DNA from: Erythrophleum ivorense
Lineage: Eukaryota > Streptophyta > Magnoliopsida > Fabales > Fabaceae
NCBI GenBank assembly: GCA_026724425.1
Contig: JAIUCV010000281.1
Span: 620,001 to 684,000, forward strand
DNA length: 64,000 bases
Direction of reading: 5' to 3'
The translations under genes and the position numbers were made by a program. Below the pieces are notes generated by a model. That model worked only from the letters and a program-made list of their open reading frames with translations, made no database searches and was not told the DNA's origin. How positions within the stretch are numbered: position 1 is the first letter of the stretch; each line of letters starts with the position of its first letter. Of this stretch, positions 1-12,011 are shown one piece after another.

Positions 1-1502
1 CAAATAGGCAAATGGTACGGAGTTATCCACCCTATTAATCATTTGTGCTACACACTAACAGTGTGTTTGAAAAAATGATAAAAAATTTTAAAAATATTTT
101 TTTATTCACTTTTATCTGAAATAATATTTTATTATTTTATTCAAATTATGATTTTGGAAATCAAAATATTTTTTTAAACATATACTAATTCACATATTTC
201 AAATTATGGTGAGACTTTATGGAATCTATGAGCACTTTCTGAATCAGGTTCAAAAAATCTTGAAACACTAAAGATTAAAAAAGATAGAGAATGTTTTGTC
301 ATTTTTTATAAATTAAGCCTCACCCCTCATCTTTCAATATCAGTACTTCAGGATCTTTTAAATTTCAAAGGATTCTAATTCCACTTTGTAATTATTCTTC
401 AAAGTTACCTACTATGACTAAACATTTAAAACGAATAATAAATAAAGCTCTTTAATTTAAATAATATTAATTTCATAATAAAATAATTATTCTTCAAAAC
501 ACAATAATTAAACATTTAATATTATGTAATTAAAAGATAAATTAACAAAATAAAAGAGTGAGACATGATTATGAAATGTTATTTTTGCTTGAACGGCTAA
601 TAATAACTTAGTTATGAGGCATCATCCAATTAATAATAAGTTAAGTAATAATTTGTGAAATTAATTGAAGTTTTAATAAGAACAATATTAATAATATCAA
701 TTACTTTTTCTTTCTATTTCAAAATCTCTGAATTGCTTTAGATTGCAGACGCTAAAATTTGCAGCCTCGATTTCAGAACACTTGGCTCCTTTTATCACAG
801 GGAGAATTATAATCAAGGATTTGCAATTAAAAAAAAATTATTCTACAAAATTTATTATTATTATTTTAACATAGATTATTAGTTACTTTAAGTAAAAACA
901 GTGATACTTCACAGTTCCTGCAGGACGAGTTCGATTTTTGCTATCTCTCCCTGGTTATGAATTGCGAATGTTTCTGTCTCTAATAAGCACTTCCAAAGTA
1001 TTCCATTAATCTTAAATTTTGATTCAAGTTTCTTTTCCTTTTCTTTGGGGGTGGGAGGGGTCAGTGGATTCCAAGTTTCAGCATCTAATTACTTGTGGCT
1101 GTTCGAGTTTTCGTGTTTGTTCACTCCTTATAGCCATTGGTGGTTGTTCACCTGATGTATAAGATTACTCCTCAAATTAGTATATTTTTCAAAATATTCA
1201 AACCGGAATCTTCCTAATTCATGAAAATGAAAACTGAAGCGGGCGTTTTCACAAGAGCGTCCTCGCTGAAGCCTCATATTTTACTGAGAAAAACGATGGG
1301 TTGCTTGCATTTGTTTAAAACCCCCTCATAAATATGGAAAGTCGCGTCCTTTACAGAACTTGAAAAATATAAATAAAAAGGATGGTCGTGTTTTTTGTTA
1401 ATATACTAATTCCTTTATATGGGGGGGCGTTTCTGCAATTGAGTCTTCCAAAGCTTGTGATTTCAGTAGAATGGTTATGTTTGATTTCTAAGAGCACTTA
1501 TT
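1..1502. other. Upstream region of the KUP6-like locus, no gene seen
   Basis: AT-rich sequence with no coding region I can recognise. The last few hundred bases are likely promoter and 5' leader of the potassium transporter locus. A TATAAATA box lies at 1368-1375, and a pyrimidine/purine-mixed leader follows up to the ATG at 1503. Leader introns are common in this gene family, so the true transcription start could lie further upstream, for example around 900-1100. I cannot place it from sequence alone. Confidence 0.5.
1368..1375 (+). promoter_or_regulatory. Candidate TATA box for the KUP6-like locus
   Basis: TATAAATA lies 128-135 bases before the ATG at 1503, a plausible spacing for a short plant 5' leader. 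In an AT-rich background this match could be chance. Confidence 0.35.
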
Positions 1503-2417
1503 ATGGATCTGGGAAGTGGAATTCGTCAAAACTCTACTAAGGTAAGTTGGGCACATTCATTTTTGTTCAAAGTTTCAATCTATTCGTGCGTTGAGCTTTC
1601 ATATTTGATTAGAATCATTTCAGTCTTAAATCAGGATGTTGGTTTTATTTTATTTTATTTTATTTTTAAATCGTAGAAACAACTATGGAAGACGATTATG
1701 ACTCTGGCATATCAGAGCCTTGGAGTTGTCTATGGAGATTTAAGCATTTCACCCCTATACGTGTACAGAAGCACATTTGCTGAAGATATTAAACACACAG
1801 AGACCAATGAAGGGATTTATGGTGTTTTCTCTTTGGTTGTCTGGACTCTTACATTGGTTCCTTTGATCAAATATGTGTTTATCGTGCTCAGAGCTGACGA
1901 TAATGGTGAAGGAGGCACATTTGCTCTATACTCGTTGCTGTGTCGCCATGCTTGAGTCAGCTTGTTGCACAATAGACAATTGGCCGACGAAGAACTCTCG
2001 GAGTACAAGAAGGATAGTTCTGGTGTAACACCTGAAGGAAGCTTTGCCTCAAGGATGAAGACCACGTTGGAGAAGCATAAGGTTTTACAGAAGATTTTGC
2101 TGGTTCTGGCTTTGATTGGGACTTGCATGGTGATTGGTGATGGGGTCCTTACACCAGCTCTTTCTGGTGATTATGACTAATGCTTTGTTGTGTTTTAGTT
2201 TGATCTTGAAACTTTTGAGGTCCTTTGGTCACTGAGTTGGTTGAATAAATGCAGTTTTCTCTGCTCTGTCTGTCCTTGAGCTTTCAATGTCCAAGGAGCA
2301 TCACCGATGTAAGTTCATCAATACTTAGTCTTATTGGACTAAAACCCTATTTTAGTCATCCTAACATGCCTCATTATCAATTGCCTCCCTCGAAGATTTT
2401 GGTATCATTTTGAGACT

Positions 2418-2546
2418 TGTTAAGTCTCACGTCAGCCAGGATTTGGGTCAAAATACTCCTTATAAGATTTGTGTCAATCTTTCTCCTATGAGCTAGCTTT
2501 TGGCTAGTTTTTGGAATTGATTTTGGTCCAAGCTAAATTTGTAATA
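2418..2546 (+). repeat. Left terminal repeat of the TRIM
   Basis: 129-bp terminal repeat that shares CTCCTTATAAG and ATGAGCTAGCTTTT with the right copy and ends directly at the primer-binding-site-like string. Confidence 0.85.
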
Positions 2547-2614
2547 TGATATCAGAACCTTGGTTCGATGTTGGGGCCACCCGCAGATGTCCAGTCTTGG
2601 ACGTGAGGGGGGTG

Positions 2615-2732
2615 TGTTAAATCCCACATCGATCAGGATTTGAGTTAAAGTACTCCTTATAAGGCTTGTGTTAATTCTCCTTCTATGAGCTAGCTTTTGA
2701 GATTGAGTTAGGCCAAAATTAAATTTGTAATA
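2615..2732 (+). repeat. Right terminal repeat of the TRIM
   Basis: 118-bp terminal repeat matching 2418-2546, slightly shorter through small deletions, and followed directly by the target duplication AGACT. Confidence 0.85.
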
Positions 2733-4797
2733 AGACTGACAAGTATAATTTTGTTGCAGCTCATTCTTTGAGAGATACTAAAATGATACTATAATATCAT
2801 GAGGATTGGGTTGAAATAAAATCAAACTTTTAAGTACTAAAATGATACCAAAAAAATGTCTGAGTGAAACATATGATATTAGGGTCATCTTTGAAGGAAC
2901 AAACTGGGCTTTAGTCTTTTGTGTATTTTGAGTTGTTTTGTTCATATAGGACCTACTGATGGATCATCTTTGAATACTTTAAGCTTAATTTTCTTTCCTA
3001 TTGATCAAAAGGAGATTAATCTTGACCTGAATATCTCTTGCTTGAATATGCTTGATTTATGAAGTCAAAATTCAGTTCTTATTTGTGCTTGAGGTGGGAA
3101 TTAGAACTCCTGCCTAGAACTTGCATCTTACCTAGTTAGCGGAGGGCAATTTTTAGCAATGCATATGATGTATAAGTTAACAATGAATTTTATAACTTGA
3201 GTGGATCACACAATGATAAACTGTAACTTCTAAGTAATAAATGCACAGTAACTTTGTGAAATTTTTATACTGGTCTTTATCGGTTCTGAGATGGCTGCTG
3301 ATGTAGCTTGGTTGATATTGCAAAAAGCTTCCTGAAGATGTAAAATTTTCTTGTGGAATTTAACTAGTTGCCTCTTTTAATGTATTGGTGAAAACTGAAG
3401 TGAATATCATGCTTTATAGGTTGTTCCAGTTTCTATCTAAAGCTGTTAGTTTGGTCTTGCCTCGCTGACAAACATCCTCTAATTCTGAATAATATTGTAC
3501 AATGTGTGGACTTCCAGCAATAATTGAATTTGAATGTTGCCTAAACAAAAATTTTCAATTTACCAGAGGTTTTAAGAATCTTGAGATCATTTCTGCTGCA
3601 ACATTGTGCTATATTAAAACCATGTTGTGAGACAATTTCTGTTAATGTGAGGGAGGGAGAGATTAATTGTCAGATATTATTAAAGATATGGCTAGACAAG
3701 AATATTTTTGTGAGTATGTGACTAATTTCTTATCTGACTTATTTGTTGATTTAACATTCTATCTGAGAAGGACGCATTTTTCATATTGCTTTATTACCTA
3801 ACTTGGATTGGCACTACCACAGGTCTATTGTAGACTTGAATGTCCTTAACATTTTTTTTTAACAAATTAGGAGTTTGTTTGAGTATTGATCTTACGAGGA
3901 AGGATAAGAACGAAAATTAAAAAACAAGTAACTTGCCATGATTAGTACTTTTTATCCATTACATATCTTTTTGTGTTTTTATCTGCATTTTTAATTGTGA
4001 TACTGCTGTTTTCCTTTATTCGAGACTCATGGCATGTTCCCCTTGTTGTACTCACCTTAGAACTTGATGCCCGACAGATGTAGAAGTTTTGGCTGCATGC
4101 ATCATACTGATAGGTTTGTTTGCCCTTCAACATTATGGCACTCACAGGGTTGGCTTCTTGTTTGCTCCAATAGTTATCACATGGCTTTTCTGCATCAGTG
4201 CTATTGGTGTCTATAATATATTTTACTGGTATCCTCAAGTATATAGAGCACTCTCTCCATACTATGTTTTCAATTTTTAAGGAAAACTCAAAGAGGAGGC
4301 TGGATGTCCCTTGGTGGGATTTTGTTGTGCATAAGAGGTTTGTATGTTTGGTTCGTGGCTAGCTTTGATTTTATGCCTATATTCACATGGTCTTTTAATG
4401 CATGTTTTCAATTTCACAGGATCTGAAGCCATGTTTGCTGATCTTGGTCACTTTTCGCAATCATCAATCAAGGTATTTTATTTTAAAAAAAAATGAAATT
4501 AGTTGATAAGACTAGTGAATCAACCTCCTATTAAATACAAACGCGATACAGTACTATAATGCATCGTTCTGAAAGTTGACTAAGGACCGCTTGAAATTTC
4601 ACTCCAAAAGTTGCAATTAATTTGACCTAATGTATGAATGGCAACAATTTTGTTGTTTAGATTCCTGTGATGCAGTTAAATGTTCTGTGTGAAGTGATCC
4701 AGTCTGATATTCTCTCTCTCCATACTGTGTTGTGCAGTTTGTTCTGCTTTTAAGTTTTTCAGAGCTCTTAGGAACCTTGGGAAGTTGATATCCTATC

Positions 4798-4818
4798 TAT
4801 ATATATATATATATATAA
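4798..4818. repeat. (TA)n microsatellite in intron 5 of the KUP6-like locus
   Basis: Uninterrupted TA dinucleotide run inside the intron between exons 5 and 6. It is a likely length-polymorphic marker and has no coding meaning. Confidence 0.8.
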
Positions 4819-6104
4819 TAGTTCTTAAGAATGACAATTTTTTGTTCATGATGATTATTGGTCTTATAGGCATCGGATGTTGGTGATTTTATATTTGTGT
4901 GAGTATATCTTCTGAATTAAGAATGTCTGTCTAAAGTTGGGCAAAATCTACATGGCATCCTCATTCCTTAGTCTACAAACATGTTAATACGGAAAGATAA
5001 TGTCATAAAGTTGGTGGTATCGTGGAAAGAAAGACAACAGGCAGTGTTCAAATTCCTGAAATATATGGGAATTACTGAATGTCGTTTGCCAAATCTCTGT
5101 ATGATAACCGAAGTGGGAATTAAAAGGCCATGTACTTTTTCTGTATATTAATGGTTTAATAAATTTATGTGTGAAAAACTTAGTGCATTTCCTAAATGTT
5201 ATTGAACAGAAATTCTTTTGCATATAGATGGATACTCAGTAACAAAGCTAAGATCCTCTAGCGATTCCCTGTCGTTGCTGTACAACGTGTATTAACGGAG
5301 TATAGAATTTCAATATATTCCCAGTAACTTTTACCTATGGGCATGCACGTATTCCAATTGTTGATCCATTTAAAATAGAAACTAGGTCTATTTGTAATGT
5401 AATTTTTCTAATTTTTTCCTTAAATATTTTGTGCACATGTATTTTTTTCGTTCCTCCTGAACAGTATCCCATTATTCATTAGTTTTCTAGATACTGTTAG
5501 AAAACATATATTCCTTATAAAAATTGCCATATTTTATTTCTTTTTGTTACATAGTTTTGGAAATTTCCTGTTTATCTTATGGCGTTCTGCAGCTTGCATT
5601 CACCTGTGTGGTTTATCCATCTTTAGTTCTCGTATATATGGGGCAAGCTGCCTATCTATCTAAACATCATGACGTCACAAATGAGTATTACTTCGGGTTT
5701 TACTCATCTGTACCAGGTAGGTGGCCTAATATGTTGTTTGTTAGCGAGAGGGTTAGTAAAATTGATGAACAAGTTCTTAAATAATTGGCATTCTTCACTT
5801 TCATACCTTTCAGAGGAACTGAGATGGCCTGTTCTGGTAATAGCCATACTTGCTGCAATTGTGGGAAGCCAAGCCATCATCTCTGGAACTTTCTCGATTA
5901 TCAAGCAGTGCTCTGCTTTAAGCTGCTTCCCGAGAGTTAAAGTGATCCACACATCGTCCAAAATTCATGGCCAAATATATATCCCCGAGATCAATTGGCT
6001 ATTGATGTTCTTGTGCTTGGCCGTAACTATTGGTTTCAGAGACATCAAGCATTTGTGTAATGCATCAGGTGTGACAAATCATTACAAGTTTCTTAGTCAT
6101 TGTT

Positions 6105-6395
6105 AAAGATCATTTCATTGTTGAGTGAAGGTTCATGAATAATTTTATTATAACCTTTAACACACCTCCGCACACGAAAGTCCATCGTGCTTAAAGTGTG
6201 AATAAAGCACAAGTCCGCCTATCTTGTGTTGAAATTTCATTTAATTATAAAGAATGGAGGTGGTAAGAAATGAACTTCTGACCTCTTGGTCATGGAAACT
6301 ATAATTCCTTATCAAGGATTATTTTAACTCAAAAAGTTCACGTTGTTGAGTGAAGGCTTATAAATAGTCATATTATCTCTAACGATCATCAATAC
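6105..6395 (-). mobile_element. Degenerate second TRIM-like or LTR fragment in intron 7 of the KUP6-like locus
   Basis: A string like TTGTTGAGTGAAGG, followed by a diverged AT-rich tail, occurs twice in direct orientation (about 6118-6165 and 6351-6395). It brackets a middle with a purine-rich tract next to one copy when read on the minus strand (GTGCGGAGGTG). The layout resembles a TRIM read on the minus strand with a truncated 3' terminal repeat. I found no clean target duplication and the ends are uncertain. Confidence 0.42.
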
Positions 6396-8051
6396 AACAG
6401 CAATATAATATTAAGGAGCTAACTGAATTTAGAGGATGCATTTTTTACAAGGTAGTTAGCTTTTTCTGGGGAAAAAATGTTATCCACTTCTAGCATTCTC
6501 GCTTTCTTAAGTAGAATGGCTTTATGAGCATAAGCAGTTTTCCAGTGCTTTTTCTTTGGGATCGGGTGGGGGTAGGTTCTGGAAGTATTAGTATCTACTT
6601 TCTTCAGGCAAGAATCTGACATAACCTGTTATGCGAAACAGGTTTGGCAGTTGTAACTGTTATGCTGGTCACCACTTGTTTGATGTCACTGGTAATACTA
6701 CTGTGCTGGCACCAGAGATTTCTCCTTGCTCTTGGTTTTGTTGCTATATTTGGCACCATTGAGGCCCTCTTCTTCTCAGCTTCTCTTATCAATTTCCTAG
6801 AAGGAGCATGGGTTTCGATTTTTTTGGCCTCTGCGTTTTTCACTTCCATGTATGTCTGGCACTATGGCACCCTCAAGAAGTATGAATTTGATGTCCAAAA
6901 CAAGGTCTCCATCAACTGGCTACTCAGCCTAAGCCCCAGCATGGGCATTGTCCGGGTGCGTGGGATTGGCCTAATGCAGACCGAGCTAGTTTCTGGAATC
7001 CCCGCAATCTTCTCCCACTTTGTGACCAACCTTCCAGCATTCCACCAAGTCCTAGTTTTTCTCTGCATCAAACATGTGCCAGTTCCTCATGTCGCACCTA
7101 AGGAAAGATTCCTAGTGGACCGAATAGGGCCAAGAGAGTTCAGACTCTACCGGTGCATAGTGCGCTATGGGTACCACAATGTCCACAAAAATGACATGGA
7201 ATTTGAGAATGATCTCATGTGCAGCATAGCAGAGTTCATACGCTCAGGAAGCAGTTGTACTGAGTCCCATGCTGCTGCTTCAAGCAAAGAGCTCAAACAA
7301 AATGACAGAATGGCAGTTGTAGGGACATGTTCTACACATGCAATAACAAGTAGTGAGGACACAATGGATAATGACAATGCAGATTCAGCCGGGACATCGG
7401 AGATCCAACCCAAGAAGAGGGTGAGGTTTATTGTACCAGAGAGTCCAAAGATTGACAATGGTGCGAGGGAAGAATTAGAGGAGCTTTTGGAAGCAAGGGA
7501 GGCTGGGGTGGTTTCCATTACAGGGCAGTCTTGTATGAGAGCCAAAGCAGGGTCTAGCCTGCTGAAGAAGTTAGTGATTAATGTTGGGTATGAATTCTTG
7601 AGGAGGAATAGTAGGGCACCCTCTTATGTCCTTAATATACCTCATGCGTCATCTCTGGAAGTTGGGATGATGTGCCAAGTTTGAATTTTTGGTTTCCCAG
7701 ACTAAAGAGCATCTTGTGTTAAGATTCATGAATACACCCACCACTCATCAAGTGGTAGATGAAAGATAAGAATAGAACTTTGGTCATTTTCCTTGAAACG
7801 GATTAGAAGATTTCTTTTTCATTGTTTCCCTCCTTTTCTGGGTTTGGATGGTGGGAAATAAATATAGTAGTCAGGAGATGAAGATGGAATATGTATGCAT
7901 TGAGTGTGCCCAAGGTTATGTTGTGAAAAAAATTTAGATATAATTCTCTAGGTGTTATAATAAAGTTATAATACGTGAAAGAGAATTTTATGAGTTAATA
8001 TTGTTTGGTCATAAAAAAAAGTTTTTGTTACTATTAAAGAATGTGGCAGTA

Positions 8052-8075
8052 AATATATATATATATATATATATA
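8052..8075. repeat. (TA)n microsatellite
   Basis: Uninterrupted AT dinucleotide run in the intergenic region downstream of the KUP6-like locus. Confidence 0.8.
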
Positions 8076-8127
8076 AGTTGGAGAATAATGATTTTATAAT
8101 ATTTATTGTTGTTTGTGGGATTTACAC

Positions 8128-8160
8128 TTTTTATTTTTATTTTTATTTTTATTTTTATTA
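8128..8160. repeat. Short tandem array of TTTTTA-type hexamers
   Basis: About five tandem copies of a six-base T-rich unit, lying between two TGTGGGAT-like strings. Confidence 0.75.
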
Positions 8161-9592
8161 TTACATTTTTTTCTTGTGGGATCCATAGCAATTTTTTTGC
8201 AATAGGACCCACATAAATTTTATAACTGGTATCTTGAAAAAATTACATGTAAGTCTCGTGTATTTGTAATTTCCATTATAGAAATTTAATTTTTTTATAT
8301 TGTGTCCAAATCATTTATGAGCTATTTGTTCTTTTGCTTTTGAATAATATCATGAACTTATTTGTTTGTTGTTGAGTTTTATTCTTAACTCATTTTTAGA
8401 ATTTAAAAAAGAAACAAGCACTAGCATTACTTTTTTGTTTTTTAAGGTAAATTAGCACAAGCATTATTGAAGTTAGCCTTAGCCTCACAAAAGGCCAGTT
8501 CGGCTCATGCGTAACAAAGCTTAGCCCAATTATTTGACTTAAAAATAAAGGCGAAAGAAACAGCCATGATTGTGATTTTCATGAAAACGCATGCTGCATG
8601 CATAAATATTAAGTTGTTTTTCATTTTTTTCAATTGAAAAAAGATCTTTCTTTTGTCGTGAGGGACAAAATACCCATACATTACTGATATCCACAAAATT
8701 TATTGTTTGATTCTGATTTCTGGGTATGAAGATTTGTATAGGTATTTTAGGAGATTAAGTTCGAATCTTGGCAGTGCGGTATACATCCCACTTAGACCTG
8801 CAGTATATCATATATATTAATCAATTTAATAGGTTAAAATTTTTTTTTTAATCCAAATAAAAAAGTATGAGTTTTCAATTTTATTAATATTTTTTTGAGA
8901 TGTTTTATTATTTATTATGATTTTATATTAATAAATTTATATAAACGAGTCTCAATTTAAAAAGGATTTATTCATTTTGAAATTTTTTTCATTGGCTTGA
9001 ATCTAAAAATGTAAAGATTTAATAAAGAAAAAAAATGGGGGCTTAACTTTTTTGATCAGCCAAATATAAATCCACTTAAAATTTAGAAAAAACTTATTAT
9101 AATTATTTATATTTTTCCTATTAAATTTTTTAATTAAAAATAACAAGCATATAATTATTTAATAGTAATATAACAAGTGTATAATTTTACAAACAATTGT
9201 ATAGATTTTCTATAAAGTCATATATTTATTATATTATTATTGACAAATTATATATTTATTTTATTTTAATTATAAAACTTGATAACAAAAATATTAAAAA
9301 CTGCCCCTGAATCTAATTCTTAAAATTACTATAGCAACTTTTAAACTACTACTTTTGATATAAACAAGGAAAAAGCAAACACGGGTGTCCTAGAAAGCGA
9401 TTCTTAAATTATATTCTCTCTTAAGAAACCTGAATATTAGGTGTTCTAAAGTTGAAGCTTTTCTTCTTCTTCTTTTGTTTTTTTGGGTAATATTTGGCCA
9501 ATTGTAAAAAGCACTTCCCCTGAATCAAAGAAGCATATCTGAACTTTATGAAAAGCAAGTCGTAGATGCTTCTCGCAAAATGTACTTACAAT

Positions 9593-9612
9593 ATATATAT
9601 ATATATATATAT
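9593..9612. repeat. (AT)n microsatellite
   Basis: AT dinucleotide run in intergenic DNA. Confidence 0.75.
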
Positions 9613-11133
9613 GTTATGCTTATTTAAATTTAATTTATTGGTATCTTATTTAATTTAACTTCAAGTTTATATAATTGGTAATACTATTACAAACAAATTA
9701 AGATAGTAATATATTTTGAATGCTAAATATTACAATTTTACGTGTCACAGAGAATATTTTCTAAAATGAGACATAACAGTAATGATTCGGGTGTATTTTT
9801 CTCATCAACCATTATTCAACTAAACTTCACTCTTTCATATGCATAAACTACAAAGAGATATTAAAATTAAATTTTGCGTAAATAGAATATACCCAACCCC
9901 AATAGTAAAACTTTTATTTGATCAAATTTTGCCTTCATTCAAAATCATGATAATTTTAGAAAAGAAATATTCTCAGTGATGCTCTCATGATTATCTGAAT
10001 ATACATTTTATGTTTAATTTAATTTAATTTATGGTCCTAATCGGTTCTGTAATTGAACATGTAATGGTGTAATATATATTTTTTACTTTTTATTGTTGTA
10101 AATAAATTAATTTATCTTTCAATACCGTCAAATATACAACAAAATTTTTTACGGCATATTCCCAAAAAAAAATATTACAAATCATATCAAGTTCTGTGCT
10201 TCATTAGTTTAACTTTTAAAAATAATCTGAAAAAATTATATAATTTTTTTAAAATTTTGCTAAAATTACATAATTTTTTAAACAATAAATTATCTTATAC
10301 TTTAATTCAATTTTAAATTTTTTTAACTAAAATATCTCTACATTGACCTAAATAAATATTTTTTAAAAAAGTAAAAATAACTATTTAAACATGTATATTT
10401 TGAAAAAAAAAAATCTGTGTAATTTCAATAAAATTCAAAAGAAATTTATATAATTGACTCAAACAACCTTATATACTACAAGAAAAATTATTGGATGAGT
10501 TTGATCAACTAACAATAAATATATAAGTTTTTTTAAATAACTGAAACTTAAATATGGGAAATATCTTTCGTTTGAAATCCAATAACCATTAAACGTGTGT
10601 GGTTATATTCAAAGGTGGCCCATAAACTTGTGGATAGAGTGGAACCCTATCTTTGAATTTTGATAAAGAAGAGAAACGTACACCAACAACAATAAAATAA
10701 GACGGAAGGCAAAAGAAGTAATACGTACGTAGTGTCGTTTTCAGAGACATTACTCGGAAAAACATAATGGCCATAACCTGCTAAAAAGAGAGATAGCACA
10801 GAATAAGGTGGCTACAAAAGGCAGAGAGATAGGATATGGGTGGCCAAATACGTGTTGGTTTCCACTTGGCCACATTCATTTAATTAATTTATAGGAATCG
10901 GTATGGGGTCAAACTCAAAGTGGACATAATAATGGTGCTATCAACATTCAACGCACCGTTTGGGTCCCTTTGAGATATTTCAACTCCATTGTGTGTCAAA
11001 GTCAATGGGGACAAAGATATGATTTCACCCCGCCTGGTACTGTTTTCTTCATATTATGATTACAATTGATATTACCCTGACATAAATTCACATGTAATTT
11101 CCATTTTTTGAATCTCCTAGGTGCAAGTCTAGG

Positions 11134-12003
11134 TGGGGGCGGCTGAATGCTAAAGGAAATAATGTCTTTGCCCTAGTGTTACTCATAATTTTATAATAGT
11201 ATATTTATAATTTATATGATTATAGAAATTTTATTTATGTTGTCTTTAATGATAAGGAAAAAAATATTTTAACAAATTCTTTATAAGTCAAGGACTCAAA
11301 ATTTCTTAACTGGATAATAAATATCATTATTTCTTATTTATCTTAATTATTTAACCTACAACCCATTTTTTTCTCTATAATTTATTTTTCTCTCAATATC
11401 TTTTATTTCCAACATACTATGATCAAAATTAATTATTTCTCACAACTCCTATTTTTTTCTCTCATTTCCAGCACACTAATATTCAATATTCTACCACGAA
11501 ACCATTTTTTTTCTTTGTCATCTCATTTTAAATAACATTCAAAAGTCTTCATTTCTCTCCCATTTGAGTGAAAGACTATTATTTTACTGTTTCAATTACC
11601 CAATCAATGGCCAATTCAAACTAAGATCAAAAGGATAAGTTGTTGCCTTGGCTTCAAAGATCAGAAAGAGATTTAATTCTTTTCCAAATGCAAATATTGC
11701 TTATAGAACAATGTTAACGACTCTTGTAACCATGGTTTCAGTTGAAAGAAGTTTTTCAATTTTAAAATTAATAAAATCTTACTCAAGATCAACAATGTCT
11801 GAAAAAAAATGGATTAGTTATATAATCAATTAAAAAATAAGTGTTAGAAGAATTGATTGTAAAAATTTAATTAATGACTTTGCATTTCAAAAAGAAAAAG
11901 AAAAAGAAATCTTAAATAAACAATTTTATTAATTTTGTTAAATAGATACAAGGCCCGTATTAGAGTTTCGCTTTATGCTATAAAATATGTTAAGCCACCC
12001 CTG
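11134..12003 (+). mobile_element. Decayed hAT-family DNA transposon with 8-bp target duplication
   Basis: The ends are imperfect inverted repeats: TGGGGGCGGCT at 11134-11144 and AGCCACCCCTG at 11993-12003, 8 of 11 positions complementary. They are flanked by AGTCTAGG (11126-11133) and AGTCTACG (12004-12011), an 8-bp target duplication with one mismatch, as expected for hAT. Inside, on the plus strand, is a remnant of the transposase C-terminal dimerisation region. At 870 bp it is an internally deleted, non-autonomous copy. Confidence 0.78.
11648..11935 (+). pseudogene. hAT transposase C-terminal dimerisation fragment (TTF-type/ZMYM1-like)
   Basis: The translated frame carries FPNANIAYRTMLT, then SVERSFSILKLIKSYSRSTMS. 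This is the conserved end of hAT transposases of the plant TTF-type zinc finger/ZMYM1-like group, whose usual form is SAERSFSKLKLIKSYLRSTM. A stop at 11831-11833 interrupts it. The same frame then continues with a recognisable tail including LINDFAFQK. Only this last part of the transposase survives; the zinc finger and catalytic core are gone. It cannot encode an active enzyme. Confidence 0.75.
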
Positions 12004-12011
12004 AGTCTACG

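Larger units (their letters stand above)
2418..2732 (+). mobile_element. TRIM (miniature LTR retrotransposon) in intron 3 of the KUP6-like locus
   Basis: Two direct terminal repeats, 2418-2546 and 2615-2732, both start TGTTAA and end GTAATA. They flank a 68-bp middle. Right after the first repeat is a primer-binding-site-like string TGATATCAGAAC (2547-2558), close to the initiator tRNA-Met site TGGTATCAGAGC. Right before the second repeat is a purine tract GAGGGGGG (2605-2612). The element is flanked by a perfect 5-bp target duplication, AGACT, at 2413-2417 and 2733-2737. It has no coding capacity, as expected for TRIMs. The repeats have diverged, so the insertion is not recent. Confidence 0.88.
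1503..7684 (+). pseudogene. KUP6: KUP6-type potassium transporter (KT/HAK/KUP family), broken by one nonsense and one frameshift mutation
   Basis: KT/HAK/KUP proteins are multi-pass membrane K+ transporters; KUP6 works in K+ homeostasis and osmotic adjustment. Inferred coding exons: 1503-1541, 1677-2166, 2255-2308, 4078-4337, 4420-4472, 5593-5716, 5814-6068 and 6642-7684, all with GT-AG junctions. Family signatures are clear: [14 protein letters not shown] (exon 2), [15 protein letters not shown] (exon 2), [16 protein letters not shown] (exon 4), GSEAMFADLGHFS (exon 5), the block containing [10 protein letters not shown] (exon 7) and FLRRNSR near the C-terminus. The tail motifs VVGTCST and [13 protein letters not shown] point to KUP6 rather than KUP2 or KUP8. 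Exon 2 has an in-frame TGA at 1953-1955 (about codon 106), where relatives have Arg. In exon 4 one T is missing from the T-run at 4274-4278, giving TAA at 4278-4280. The summed exons are 2318 nt, one short of a 772-residue frame. An AATAAA lies at 7857-7862. A sequencing error could explain the indel but less easily the TGA. Confidence 0.88.
7685..11133. other. 3' UTR of the KUP6-like locus, then AT-rich intergenic DNA without a gene
   Basis: The first ~180 bases are probably 3' UTR (AATAAA at 7857-7862). The rest is AT-rich with simple repeats: (TA)n at 8052-8075, a run of five TTTTTA-type units at about 8128-8160, and (AT)n at about 9593-9612. Around 8110-8215 the strings TGTGGGATTTACAC, TTGTGGGATCC and GGACCCACA form short inverted pieces that look like a decayed MITE. 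No coding region is supported. Confidence 0.6.

Noticed and set aside
1817..2128. 103-codon open frame on the minus strand over KUP6-like exon 2
   Set aside because: It is the antisense shadow of a well-conserved exon and resembles no protein family.
8750..8800. tRNA-like B-box string (AGTTCGAATCTTGGC)
   Set aside because: No A-box, no cloverleaf and no acceptor stem can be formed around it.
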